Of a DNA stretch of 64,000 nt, positions 49,107 to 59,602 are shown piece after piece. A program made the position numbers and the translations under genes. Every line of letters begins with the position of its first letter. Within the stretch, counting starts at the first letter, position 1. The notes under the pieces are model-generated. The model made no database searches. It had not been told where the DNA came from and saw only the letters and a list, made by a program, of their open reading frames with translations. This stretch comes from Cryptomeria japonica (Eukaryota > Streptophyta > Pinopsida > Cupressales > Cupressaceae), in contig NC_081409.1 in assembly GCF_030272615.1 (NCBI RefSeq), positions 650,474,468 through 650,538,467 on the forward strand, given 5' to 3'.

Positions 49107-49802
49107 TGTAGACACATAAAAACTTCCATTAATTAGTCCTCATTTAATTTCAAATTTCTCTGAACATCGGGCGAGTCCTTATTATTACATTATTATTTTT
49201 CCATAATTCAGTATTCACAATTTCCATCTTTTATTATATTATTATTAATATCTCACCATTTATCCATTAAATTTATTAAATAAAACATTTATCATATTCA
49301 TTTATACGCCTTCATGCATTCACCTTATATACATTTCTCTATTTATTTAATAAAACCCCTTAAACATCCCCTCCTACCACTTACCATTTCCCACTTACCA
49401 TTTACCCTATACCACTCATCTTGCATTATCCCACATTCATCCCACAACATGAACTCGCCCAGAGAAAATCTATTTAAACAAGCCCCTCTCTCTTATTTGA
49501 GCATCTAATCTTTATGCGTCGAACTTATGTCAGTTTGCATTTAATATCTTGACATCTTATCCACTATCTTTGCATTCTCAAATCTCCATTTCCTCATATC
49601 ATTTTTGCATAAGTGCTTTTGAGAGCAAATATATCAAATGTGAAATCTTGAGGAATAGGAGTGCAATGGAGTGAATTTTTGTTGCATGCATCTGTGTTTC
49701 TAGTTTAGATTTCAATTTGCATGGGTGTGTTTTGCAGGAAAAACTTCATTGTTGGATGCTGGAAGATTGAATCTCGTATTCAATCCATTTCCTCCATCTA
49801 CA
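49107..49802 (+). repeat. 3' LTR of the 9.4 kb element (696 bp)
   Basis: TGTAGACACATAAAAA to CTCCATCTACA followed by CAAGT. Confidence 0.95.
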
Positions 49803-49807
49803 CAAGT

Positions 49808-49880
49808 TATTAGTTTTTTGAAGTTTTTTTGGGGTGTGTCCACTTTTTTGCATGCACCATTTTGGTGCACCTACCCTTAT
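49808..49880 (-). repeat. Displaced upstream end of gene A, shared with gene B
   Basis: Continues the gene A upstream sequence beyond the inserted element. GTGTCCACTTTTTTGCATGC and a TGCACCATTTTGGTGCA palindrome correspond to 52970-53030 upstream of gene B. Similarity stops soon after TACCCTT, which may mark the end of the duplicated unit. Confidence 0.65.
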
Positions 49881-50482
49881 ACATCACATCCGCACACCCA
49901 TGCATATCTTCTACATTTATAAGTGTGTATATTTACACACTGGTAAGCATAATCACCAAGATGATATGTCGACCAAGCATAAGTGATTTATCCAAAGATA
50001 TAATTGCTCGGACCAACACGTTACCAAAAATAGCCTCGATCAAAGATATGATAACCAAGTCAGCCTTCACTGATATTCTACATGCTTCACATATTTAGAC
50101 CAATACAAGCATTGGTCAGACCCATACGAATGGATCCATAAACACAATTCCCAAGCATCATAAAAAAAATGACCATAATATGAATACCACTTATTCTGAA
50201 ATATAGAACTCATAGCACAAAATACAAGTGATATAACCTTGACCAAAAACTTAAATATAAACCAACATGATCAAGATATAAGATTTCCGGTCACCTTCAG
50301 CAATTACTCTAGAGAGTTATACAACCCTTATAGCTTCGCATCACATATATACCTATTTTTCATCACTTCATTTCATCATAAGCTATACCTGCCTCAATTG
50401 CTCAATATACCACTTCCGGACCAATCTGGATGACTAAGTTTGACATCAATGACAACAATGACAATGTTCACACAAATCCAAC
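49881..50482. other. Unassigned sequence between copies A and B
   Basis: No domain recognised. It ends at the microsatellite that truncates gene B. Confidence 0.4.
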
Positions 50483-50685
50483 TATATATATATATATATA
50501 GGTGTGTGTGTGTGTGTATACATGTATACATGTATATATATATATACATATATACATACATATATATACATATATAGATACATATACATGTATATATATA
50601 GATATATACATGTATATGTATATATATGTATAAATATATCTATGTATATATGTATATATACACACATACATATGTATATATATCA
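50483..50685. repeat. TA/TG microsatellite
   Basis: Pure TA run (50483-50500), then TG run (50502-50517), then mixed TATG, TACA and TATA text to about 50685. It abuts the last recognisable exon of gene B. Confidence 0.95.
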
Positions 50686-50712
50686 TAAAATCAAGAGAGA
50701 AAAAACATATAC

Positions 50713-52658
50713 CTCTTTCCTCTCTTCTTCCATTGTATTATTAAGTACATTTACCAATCCTATAAATGATCCTAGTTGTCACTATATGTAGAAGACAAAT
50801 AATTTAAGACTAGATCAATCTAGATCTATGTGTATAATCATAATACATGTGTAAGAACAAAATCTAAATCATGTTAGAATAACTCATATCAACTCTTGAA
50901 ACCATTATATCTTGATTAAAATTATGTTCAATTACCTTCTTTTTTTAACTAGGTGTCCTCGAGAATTACTTGGCAAAGGAGGCATCTCAACCACACGTGG
51001 CATACCCTAAAGGAGTAACACAATAGATATCAACATATAATATTAACATATAATTTAACTAATCATAATTTAAATGATATGCATATTCAATCAAAAATGT
51101 ATAAGAGGTTTGCAAAAAACAATACCATATAGCTTTCTAAGCCAAATGAAATAGTCGGAAGGGTGGCATCATTGACCTGTGAAATTTGGTCCATTGTCAA
51201 ACCCCACATAAATATACATTAGTAAGTTAATATATCTTAAAAATAAATATTTTGAATTCAATGTCTTATTCTATTTTGACATGTTATAAATCTTTTACCT
51301 CTGATGAAGATACAAGTGCACAAGTTGTGGTAGGAATGGTCAGTAGTCTAGAAAAACTTGTCGTGCTACATCCTAAAATGCCTAATGGTTGCATCAACTT
51401 AAGTTGATCTGTAATTAAAAATATATTTACATTTGAAAATTTAAAGTATTTAATAAATAAAATGTTATAAATTCAATTCAACATACCTACATCAGAGTGG
51501 CAAAGACTTGATTCTTCAAGTCATCTATGAGCACCACATCATCTGGTGCACCAACTTGACAACTAGTCTCACAACATGTAAGCCCATGGGAGCTCGAACC
51601 ATCTTCATGTGCAATAGTATCTACCCCAAAGCATATCTGGTAACAGGTGGGACACTGATGAGAGCTAGGCACACTAGAGATAGATGGTCCAACTATTGCA
51701 CCATCATCTATTGTTGCACCATCATTTGGGCCAAGAGGTTGGGATAACTGTGTCCCATGCTAGATGATGGTGTCAGTCAATGCAGTAGTTGTCTGAAGAG
51801 TCTCTATCTCTATAGACTCAAGGGCTATAGGGACCGTAACGTGAAAAATAGGTTTCTCAACTAGTGGTATCCGATTAGGTTGGTTTTGTACTTGCCAAGC
51901 ACCTTGTATAATCTAGGTAAAGCCTCCATGTCTACCGTGGAACTCCCTCATATCAAAAATATTGGGCATCTAATTAAGAATGAACTCACAATATAGTTTT
52001 CTCAAAAAATATAAAGGCACCTCATAATTATTGCAAGGAGGTTAGTGAAAGACCATCCACCACCTATCCGAAAAATTAGTTTACATGGGCACAAGTTTAC
52101 ACCAATGTATAGGAAACCTCCTTGAATTAAGAGGTGGAGTCTCATTGGTTCAAGGATCAATGAAAAGAGCACATATTTTTGCTTTGTTTATTTCTTTATT
52201 TTTTACTATATCATAGGTTAAGCCATGTGCATAATAGTTGCAACATGAATCCCTATATGTTTTCCAGTTAGTTATTTGTTTGGAAAATTTATCTACACTT
52301 GTCACCGTTGTTTCTTAGGTTATGGTACGAGATGCACGGTGTTGGTGTTTTGAGGCCTTGAGTCTAGACACTAATTGAGAAATTATGGTCACTCTATTTT
52401 GTGCTAGACGACCTAATAAATCCTCTTGTATATTTTGAGAAGGATTTATTGGAGGACTTAGAGTGTTGCCCATCTAAGGGATATCATCAAGGTTTTCTTC
52501 AAGGTTATCAAGAGGCAAATTTTATTTAGGGGCATTATTTTAAGCATTTGATATCAATTTTAAAAAATTAAAAAAAATGAAAATCCAATAAAATATAAAT
52601 AAAAAACAACTAAAAATGTGCAAAGAAATCCTAACTTACCTCTATGATGTTGTGGCAT
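50713..52658 (-). pseudogene. Unrecognised multi-exon gene, copy B
   Basis: Paralogue of copy A on the same strand. Exon 1 is 52640-52658 (ATG plus 16 nt, same length as in A, donor GTAAGT). The long exon is about 51485-52545, then 51299-51372, about 51126-51205, 50936-51006 and 50713-50771, with donors GTATGT, GTAAAA, GTATTG, GTAATT and GTATAT. The long exon encodes LAQNRVTIISQLVSRLKASK, WKTYRDSCCNYYAH, AKICALFIDP, WWMVFH, EVPLYFLRKLYCEF, MREFHGRHGGFT and a cluster CPTC-x18-H-x3-CC-x3-C. Five or more stops show it is not functional. The three final exons seen in A are missing, replaced by the microsatellite. Confidence 0.65.
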
Positions 52659-52919
52659 GGTGGATTTGTTGATAGAACTATAAATATGTATAGGTATTGT
52701 TGTCTTTTTTTGAAAGGGTTTCAATCACTATTGTGTCGATCGCAAGTTAGAATGACCTAGTTGATTGATTTTTTTTTTAATTATAATAAAAAACATAATC
52801 ACATTACTTTATTTTAAAATCTTAATTGTGGTTTTATTATAAATTTAACACGTACGTGGTTTCAATTCTTAAACCCCACACACTTTAAGGATTGGAATTT
52901 TTGAGTCGTAATACATTCA

Positions 52920-52943
52920 GGTTATTTGAAAAATCAAATAACC
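52920..52943. promoter_or_regulatory. Palindrome upstream of gene B
   Basis: Arms GGTTATTTGA and its exact complement around a 4 bp centre, 261 bp upstream of the gene B start codon. The 24 bp length matches the palindrome at 40325 upstream of gene A. Confidence 0.8.
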
Positions 52944-52964
52944 CACACACGTTACTTGCATTTT

Positions 52965-53030
52965 TGGATTTTTTTAAGGTGAGTGGCCACTTTTTTGTTC
53001 ACCATCTTGGTGTACATACCCTTGTCATGC
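52965..53030 (-). repeat. Shared upstream end of the gene A/B unit
   Basis: GGCCACTTTTTTGTTCACC and TTGGTGTACATACCCTTG, corresponding to 49830-49878. Sequences on either side diverge. Confidence 0.65.
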
Positions 53031-54220
53031 ACTATTTCAACCAAGTTGACTGAACCAATTCTTACAGCCAAGGCTGTGTGAGTTCTTGCAGTGATAGGTA
53101 GAATTCACTTTCAACGAGTTATCAGGTGATTTGATTAGCTTGAGCTATTGGAGAATGTTATTTATATGAAGACTTCTTCAATGCTCGACTAACCATCTTT
53201 ATTAGTGTTATTTAATATTTTGTTATATCATTGCAAGTGGATATTTATACCTTGGATATAGTTATGTGATATAATCTTAATAAGACACTAGGTTGTTTAT
53301 GTTTTTTTTAATTATCAATAAATCTCTTCCTAGATAAGAGAAATGAGTGCCATGTAGTTATAGGTTGAGTTATTATTTGAATACTATATATGATTACAAG
53401 GAGAATCTAAAAAGGTTAATATTTTTTTTGTCTTTTCAAAGTACAATTCAAGGTTTGAACAAAAACATGTATGGACTTTAGTGATATGAATATTTAATTT
53501 TTTGAGCTAGTTTACTTCATCTCATTGTTATTTGAGATTCTATTACCCAAGGAGGCCCCCCTTGAGGTAACAAATCTTTGAGTTATGCATATTAGTTTGA
53601 TATCTTAATTTCATTATTGCACTAAATATATTTGCAGCATAGTATTCTGATTATTGCAGTGACCATCCTACTACAGTGATGTTTTCCTCACTAAAATAGC
53701 TTAAGTGTTATTGTTGAATGCTTTGGTATATTTATTTTTTGTTATATTATTTCACTATTGATTGTTATCATTCCCAATTTATTACTTTTAAAAAAATTCC
53801 TTTACTGTAATATATTTTGTCAAGTATGACAACAACCTAGATAGAGTCACGGTGCACATGTAATGTAGACCCAATTCAAGTATACATCCTTGGGTTGAAA
53901 ATTTAAATGTAACTCGTAATCCACAAAGGGTTTCTCAGTATTGCATAGATAATCCCTAAGATATAGATGCTATTGTACCTAGATCACAAGAGGATAAAAG
54001 AAGCTTTTTAAAAACTACCTTCTATAAGGATTCCTGGAACATCTTGTGGTATGTAGGTGAAGTTTGAATTAAATCCCAAAGGGAGATATTAGTTGGAGTA
54101 GCACCTAGCTACTCAACAAGATCATACTCCTTGACAACATGTTGTGAAAGATAAAAGGGTGAAAGAAGAAAAGGTTGAGAAGTAGGAAGAACATTTGAAT
54201 CTTGCTTCTTGTTGTGGGTG
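53031..54220. other. Unassigned intergenic sequence
   Basis: No coding domain or RNA gene was recognised. Confidence 0.4.
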
Positions 54221-54706
54221 TTATGTTTGAGCTATTGCATTATAATCAAATTGTTGTGATGCTTGTTTATTCATCATATTTCTTTGAGTGAGTAGTTTTT
54301 TCAAGTTTAAGAAATAGTTGATAGGTCTATCTGGATTCTTAACACCTTTTCGAACAAGAATAGATTGTCTTTGAGGTTGAGGGACATCTTGATGAACACG
54401 AATAACGATTTTAAGTTTCACATGACTAGAAACATGGATTGCATTGACTTGATTTTGATTGAGCTCTTTACTCACTAAAACTTCATCTTTAGAATAGAGA
54501 GCATTGAAAACATTTCTAGTGATATCCTCCTCTTGCACCAAAATATCCTTATGAGTCAAACCAATTTTGGGAGAGGGACAAGCATTATCCACTAATACTT
54601 CATCTCTAGAAGAGATGCCATCAAAATGGGTAGGAGGTAAAATGTCATTAAGAGAAGTGAAAGCCATATCAATCTCTTGTATGACAATATAATCCTCTTG
54701 CACCAA
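54221..54706 (-). CDS. Hypothetical open frame of 161 codons
   Basis: Starts MVQEDYIVIQEIDMAF, is acidic in the first two thirds, then has QPQRQSILVRKGVKNPDRP and a basic end. The RRS/RxRK-P style of the C-terminal part is faintly like the linker before RT in copia elements, but neither integrase nor RT adjoins it. It lies 440 bp inside the PBS of the minus-strand element at 55148. Function unknown; it may be a transposon fragment or chance. Confidence 0.3.
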   Translation of the reverse strand: MVQEDYIVIQEIDMAFTSLNDILPPTHFDGISSRDEVLVDNACPSPKIGLTHKDILVQEEDITRNVFNALYSKDEVLVSKELNQNQVNAIHVSSHVKLKIVIRVHQDVPQPQRQSILVRKGVKNPDRPINYFLNLKKLLTQRNMMNKQASQQFDYNAIAQT

Positions 54707-54736
54707 GTTATTCTCATGGAGTAGTTACATTTTACT

Positions 54737-55147
54737 TAGGTAATGGGGATAATATCTAGTGGGAATCATAGCCATAAAATTTTAGAATATTTAAGCTATA
54801 ACAGAATTTGATGTTTGTGTCTTGACTAAACATTCACTACTAAAGTAAATAACTTATTTTATGTCTAACATACTTAAATTGCAAAGAAGTGACCTTACCC
54901 AATTTTTTATAAGCCTTTTAAAAAAAATGTTTTTAAAATAATTTAAAAATCATAGCCTAAAGAGATAAATAATGAAAACATATAAAATCTCAATAAATTG
55001 GAAAAAACTTAGTGCAAAAGTCTTTTTTTTTCCCTAAGAGTGTATCTAACATATACCTCAAAACCTATAAAAAGGTATATCCAAATTCACAATGAAAATT
55101 ATAGCGGAAGCAAAAATGTTGACCCAAGTTGTAGCTTTGATACCACT
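54737..55147 (-). mobile_element. Internal 5' leader of the minus-strand LTR element (copy 2)
   Basis: Matches 21022-21396. The PBS near 55134-55145 reads TGGTATCAAAGC on the minus strand. Confidence 0.75.
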
Positions 55148-55453
55148 TGTTATGGTTTTTCTTTTAAATAAATGAAAAAAAATGTAAAATAGCAAACCAC
55201 TTCGAAAGAGAACTTTAATGATTAGATAATAATATATAAATTCAATATTTGGCAATGTGATTGTTTGGAAGAAACATATTCTTCTTATTTATAGGCTTAA
55301 CTATGTAAGGACACACCCCTTCACCTTAATTGAAAGGGATTAGTGTAATAATTATAGTTAATGTTAAGGTTAAGCATGCCACAAGTGCTTAACTTATTAT
55401 ACTTCTGAATATATAACATATACTTAGGAATATATGATATTGTAATCATAACA
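55148..55453 (-). repeat. LTR of the minus-strand element, copy 2 (306 bp)
   Basis: Same ends as 21397-21703 (one change in the left TIR) and the same TATAGAG flank, so it was duplicated together with its surroundings rather than inserted independently. Confidence 0.85.
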
Positions 55454-55463
55454 TATAGAGTTT

Positions 55464-56901
55464 TCACATGTCAAAGAAAATATTGGTACCGAATAGGTCT
55501 ATAAGAGTAAATACAACAATGATGGGAGTGTTGAATGACACAAGGCAAGGTTAGTTGCTAAAGGCTTCACACAAAGATATGGAATAAATTATGAAGAGAA
55601 ATTTGTACTAGTTGCAAGAGAATGGACTATTAGAATGATGGTTTCACTATAAAATTAAAAAAATAAATAGAAAATTCATCACATAGATGTAAAAATGCTT
55701 TCTAGAATGGGTACTTTGAATAAGAAGTCTATGTGGAACAACCACAATATTTTGAAATGCAAGGAAAAGAACATCAAGTCTCCAAATTGGAAAAAGTTTT
55801 GCATGGCCTCAAATAAGCACCAATTGCATGGTATGTTAGGATAAAAGTTTTGCAAGGCCTCAAATAAGCACCAATTGCATAGTATGTTAGGATTGTTAGA
55901 TATTTCAAGTGAAGAGTGAATGTTTACATTATGTCTAGTAATATTGAGATACAAAAACAAATTCATAATTGTTTTGATGAGTGAATTTGAAACAAAATAT
56001 TCTAAGTGAAAATAAAACTTGCTACACAAAATAAAATGTGAAAAAAATTGATATGCTTGATTGTAAACCAATCTCCACTCCAATTGCTCATGGAGCTATG
56101 TTTTGTAGAGATGATATTGCTGCAATAGTTGATGAAACAGATTCCAAAAATATTGTCAAAATTCTAATGTTTATAACCCACACAAAACCTAATATTGCTT
56201 TTTAGTCTCGTTTTCCCGAAGTATATGACATAGCCATTCGAAATAAATATGAAGGAAGCTAAGGGGCTATAGAGGTATTTGAATGATACTTTGATCTTTG
56301 GTATTTCATTATTACACTTCTGAAAGGTTTGACATGTTTTTGGCTTTAGTTATTCTAATAGGGGAGGTAGTTTGGATATGTGAAAGCCTACATCTGATAA
56401 TTATTTTTCTTTGCAAAGTACAGTTGCCCTTCCATCCACCAAAGCACGGTACATTGCGATTACTTCGACATGTACATAAACATCATGGCTCAAAATAATT
56501 CTAGAAGTTACAAAGAAACAAATTCAATCTACAATGTTTTGTTTTCTTTATTATGATAATATTATGCAATCAAATTGACCAAAAATTCAATTCAATCATA
56601 GCAAGATAAAACATTTTGATTTGAAATATCATTAAGGTTCAATCTTTGACATTTCAAGATTATCGATTCGAATTATGAATTCGGATGACAACATCTGAAA
56701 GCAAATTCATTGGAAAAGTTTTCAAGAGTTGAAGGTGAAGTCATGAAAGAACTGAGCAAAATTTCGAGGACTGAAAATGTCCCAAAGACCTTCAAAAATC
56801 TAAATTACTAACTTATCGAAAAAACTAGAAAAAATATGAAAATCATATTTTTTCAATATTTCAAAATTGTTTCTGACCAATTATATTGTCAACCCGGAAC
56901 A
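55464..56901 (+). pseudogene. Copia family E RT and RNase H, uninterrupted but decayed
   Basis: Read through frame changes, the plus strand gives copia RT blocks: LVAKGFTQRYGINYEEKF (about 55550), TIRMMVSL, IHHIDVK, VYVEQPQ-like text, then DMLDCKPISTPIA-like text near 56055 and the segment before RNase H (YYTSERFDMF at 56309), GGSLD, STVALPSTKARYIAI and KHFDLKYH. Many stops. It is the uninterrupted counterpart of the fragments at 21704-21877, 25569-26021 and 34903-35441. A 51 bp in-frame tandem pair lies at 55792-55893. Confidence 0.82.
55792..55893. repeat. 51 bp tandem duplication
   Basis: Units at 55792-55842 and 55843-55893 differ at two positions; 51 bp equals 17 codons. Confidence 0.95.
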
Positions 56902-57212
56902 TGCTGATAAGTGATGCATTTCACCTTCACTGTCACGTCCAGTTTTTAGTTTAGACATCTAATTTTAAATATAATTTGCATTTAAATTAGTTTTAGATTG
57001 CATGTTTACATGAGCTGCATGTAAGAAAAATAAATCATTGTTAATTTTTTCTGTTTCTAAATGCAGCTCTCTCTTGCTTTTAAGCAGTTGCAGACTCCAA
57101 TAATTTGTCTCTGTGCTATTTGAGAAAGCTGCAACTGTTGTGTAACAGTTCGTTTGGAAATAATACAAACCATTATTGTGTGTTGAGCAAAAAAATTCTG
57201 TGCAGCTTGAAT
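56902..57212 (+). repeat. 3' LTR of copia family E, copy 2
   Basis: Begins TGCTGATAAGTGATGCATTT. Full-length relative of 35442-35700, containing the segment that copy lacks. Confidence 0.78.
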
Positions 57213-57329
57213 AAAAAAACTATTTGCTATAATTTTGCCTGTATAGAATCAGAAGGCTGAGAATAGTAGAAGACAGTGATAAGTGTGGTGCCGGTTTCCA
57301 CCATAAATCTTAGAAAAAATGGCTTTATG

Positions 57330-58082
57330 AACTGAAAATTTACGAGTAATGCCCAAGCATCTTATAAAATCAGCTTAAATTACATTTAAGTGTAATCTTG
57401 CGAGGTTTTAAGACATTAGTCCGCTTCAGCCCTACATGAAAGCCAAGTAAATGATGGCCCTGATCAGACAGAATAAGAGTAATTAGTACCATCACAAAAA
57501 GGAAGCAAAAAATTAGTGACACAGAACATATATAATGGTTTGAGGTGCAGGGCTTTTGTATCTTGAGATCTTTTTCCATTTTGCGAAAAGAATAAAATGG
57601 CGAAGGGAAATTTTCAGGTAAAGAGGATACAAAACCCTGTAAATCGTTGGCTGACTTTCTCCAAGGGCAAAATGGGACTGTTGAAGAAGGCCAGGGAGCT
57701 CTTACTTCTCTGCGATGCTAAAGTTGCTCTCATCATTTTCTCACCCCCAGGTAAGAAATCTTCTTTTCTCCTCGACATTTTTATCTCAAAGCCATGTATT
57801 ACTGCTTCCTATTTATTTTGAGCTGTTCAATGTCAGAGTTATACAGACACATAATATGCAAATAAACAGATACAGCATGCTTGGATAAAATCTTGTATAG
57901 AAAATTTAAACCAATAAAAAACTTACCACTTCTGCAGCATTGGAGGAAAAGACGACAATGGCTGGACAAAATTTTGTATAGTTTAATTATGACTACATTT
58001 AGATACCCAAGAACAATTATTCAAGTTAACATGTGTAATTAGCCGATAAAGCTAGCAAGGTTTATATTACCATTCACACACA
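57330..58082 (+). repeat. Duplicated MADS segment, copy 1 (empty site)
   Basis: Sequence from about 57330 matches 58696-58785 up to ATTAG, and from 57420 matches 62770-63453. The join ATTAG/TCCGCTTC at 57415-57427 is the uninterrupted version of the site that copy 2 lost to a copia insertion. Confidence 0.88.
57597..57750 (+). pseudogene. MIKC-type MADS-box first exon, copy 1 with 28 bp deletion
   Basis: Begins MAKGNFQVKRIQNPVN and encodes most of a MADS DNA-binding domain: [20 protein letters not shown] then [11 protein letters not shown]. The splice donor CCCAG/GTAAGAAA follows. Compared with copy 2 it lacks 28 bp just before the donor, which removes the last residues of the domain and changes the splice phase from two extra bases to one, so correct joining to the next exon is lost. 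Exons encoding the I, K and C regions are not seen before the next insertions. MADS proteins are nuclear transcription factors binding CArG boxes. Confidence 0.85.
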
Positions 58083-58189
58083 TGCACAGCAGTTATACAC
58101 AGATTGGAACTTTTTATAATTATACAAAGTATGCAAAATATATGTTGAAAAAATTAACCTCCACTCCATTGATAATACAGCTTACAGAA

Positions 58190-58493
58190 GTATTGTAAGC
58201 TGAATTTTAATGTTTATAACCCACTCAAAACCTAATGTTGCTTCTTTAGTCTCTCTTTTTTCGAAGTATATGACATAGCCATTTGAAAACAATATCAAGG
58301 AAGCGAAGAGAATACAGAGGTATTTGAATGACACTTTAAACTTTGGTATTTGAGATTGAAAAAAAATAAAAAATGAATTGAAATACATCAAGCTTCAATA
58401 AAAAACTTGCTGATATCTTCACAAAGGCAATTGAAATCCAATCTTTGACAATTCGAGATTACATTTGAACCCTCTTAATATCAAAGGGGAGCA
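58190..58493 (+). pseudogene. Copia family E RNase H end, third copy
   Basis: Matches 56155-56300, then a C-terminal RNase H reading like LADIFTKAIEIQSL (about 58410), then a polypurine tract AAAGGGGAGC before the LTR. Confidence 0.75.
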
Positions 58494-58697
58494 TGCTGAT
58501 TAGTGATGCATTTCACCTTCACTGTCACTATCATGTGCAGTTTTTAGTTTACACATCTAATTTTAAATATAATTTGCATTTAAATTAGTTTTAGATCGCA
58601 TGCTTACATGAGCTGCATGTTAAAAAAAAATATTATTGTTGATTTTTCTGTTTCTAAATGCAGCTCTCTGTGCTGTTTGAGAAAGCTGTAAAAATTA
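58494..58697 (+). repeat. 3' LTR of copia family E, copy 3 (partial)
   Basis: Begins TGCTGATTAGTGATGC, just after the polypurine tract, which fixes the LTR start of this family. It lacks the last third present in the 56.9 kb copy. Confidence 0.78.
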
Positions 58698-58723
58698 ACA
58701 GAAAATTACGTGTATTACCCAAG

Positions 58724-59283
58724 CATCTTATAAAATCAGCTTAGATTACATTTAAGTGTAATCTCGTGAGGTTTTAAGACATTAGTGAAGATAAGTTCGA
58801 TATACTCAAGATTAGAATGATGCACTGGAGATTGCTATATTTGAGATCAAGGCTGTGATGAAAACTACTAAGAATGTGCTTTTGTTTTGTTAATAAAATA
58901 GTAGTTTCCGCATCTTATAAAATCAGTTTAGATTATATTTAAGTGTAATCTCGTGAGGTTTTAAGACATTAGTGAAGATAAGTTCGATATACTCAAGATT
59001 AGAATGATGCACTGGAGATTGCTATATTGGAGATCAAAGCTATGATGAAAACTGCTAAGAATCTGTTTTTGTTTTGTTAATAAAATAATAGTTTCCGCAT
59101 CTTATAAAATCAGCTTAGATTACATTTAAGTATAATCTCACGAGGTTTTAAGACATTAGTGAAGATAAATTCGATATACTCAAGATTAGAATGATGCGCT
59201 GGAGATTGCTATATTGGAGATCAAGGCTGTGATGAAAAATGCTAAGAATGTGTTTTTGTTTTGTTAATAAAATAGTAGTTTGG
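58724..59283. repeat. 187 bp tandem triplication spanning an insertion junction
   Basis: Units 58724-58910, 58911-59097 and 59098-59283. Each contains about 57 bp of host flank, the ATTAG target duplication and the first 125 bp of the copia-3 LTR (LTR starts at 58786, 58973 and 59160). The third unit runs on into the full LTR. Confidence 0.93.
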
Positions 59284-59533
59284 AAACTACTAAGATAAAC
59301 ATTAATCTAGTTTTTGATCTTTAGAAATTCCTGTCAATGCAGTGGTTTTTATCTTTAGAAACTGCTGTCTATGCAGTGGAAAATTGTTATTAGTTTTTAG
59401 TTTCTATTCTTGTTTGATAGGCTTTAGCAGTCTATAAATGTAATCACTGTTATTGTAATTTTGAATAAGTTTTTCGTATGAATAATATTCAGTCTTCTTT
59501 TGTGAATGTTTTTTAAATTATTATAATCTTTCA
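59160..59533 (+). repeat. 5' LTR of copia-3 (374 bp)
   Basis: TGAAGATAAG to TATAATCTTTCA. A damaged PBS (TGGTTAAAGC, expected TGGTATCAGAGC) follows at 59536. Contains a short internal repeat of TCTTTAGAAAYTSCTGTC. Confidence 0.88.
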
Positions 59534-59602
59534 TTTGGTTAAAGCAGGTTGCAGGACTTCTGATTGTGCAAGTAGCAAGGTTAGATAAACGGTTATTTCA
59601 AG

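Larger units (their letters stand above)
40358..49802 (+). mobile_element. Young 9.4 kb LTR retrotransposon lacking visible polymerase, TSD CAAGT
   Basis: Perfect duplications CAAGT at 40353-40357 and 49803-49807, LTRs of 695 and 696 bp that are nearly alike, a PBS-like GGCACGCCCGGTGGGAC at 41056-41072 and a PPT at about 49091-49106. The internal part has a gag-like zinc region and proline-rich frames but no protease, RT, RNase H or integrase that I can see. It is therefore probably non-autonomous and mobilised in trans. The gag text (FTPLGQ, then CEYHRHNKHKTSDCMELK) resembles the C-terminal gag of large plant gypsy elements. It inserted in the upstream region of gene A. Confidence 0.93.

Noticed and set aside
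50482-50791. Open frames on both strands rich in Tyr, Ile and His
   Set aside because: They are translations of the TA/TG microsatellite.
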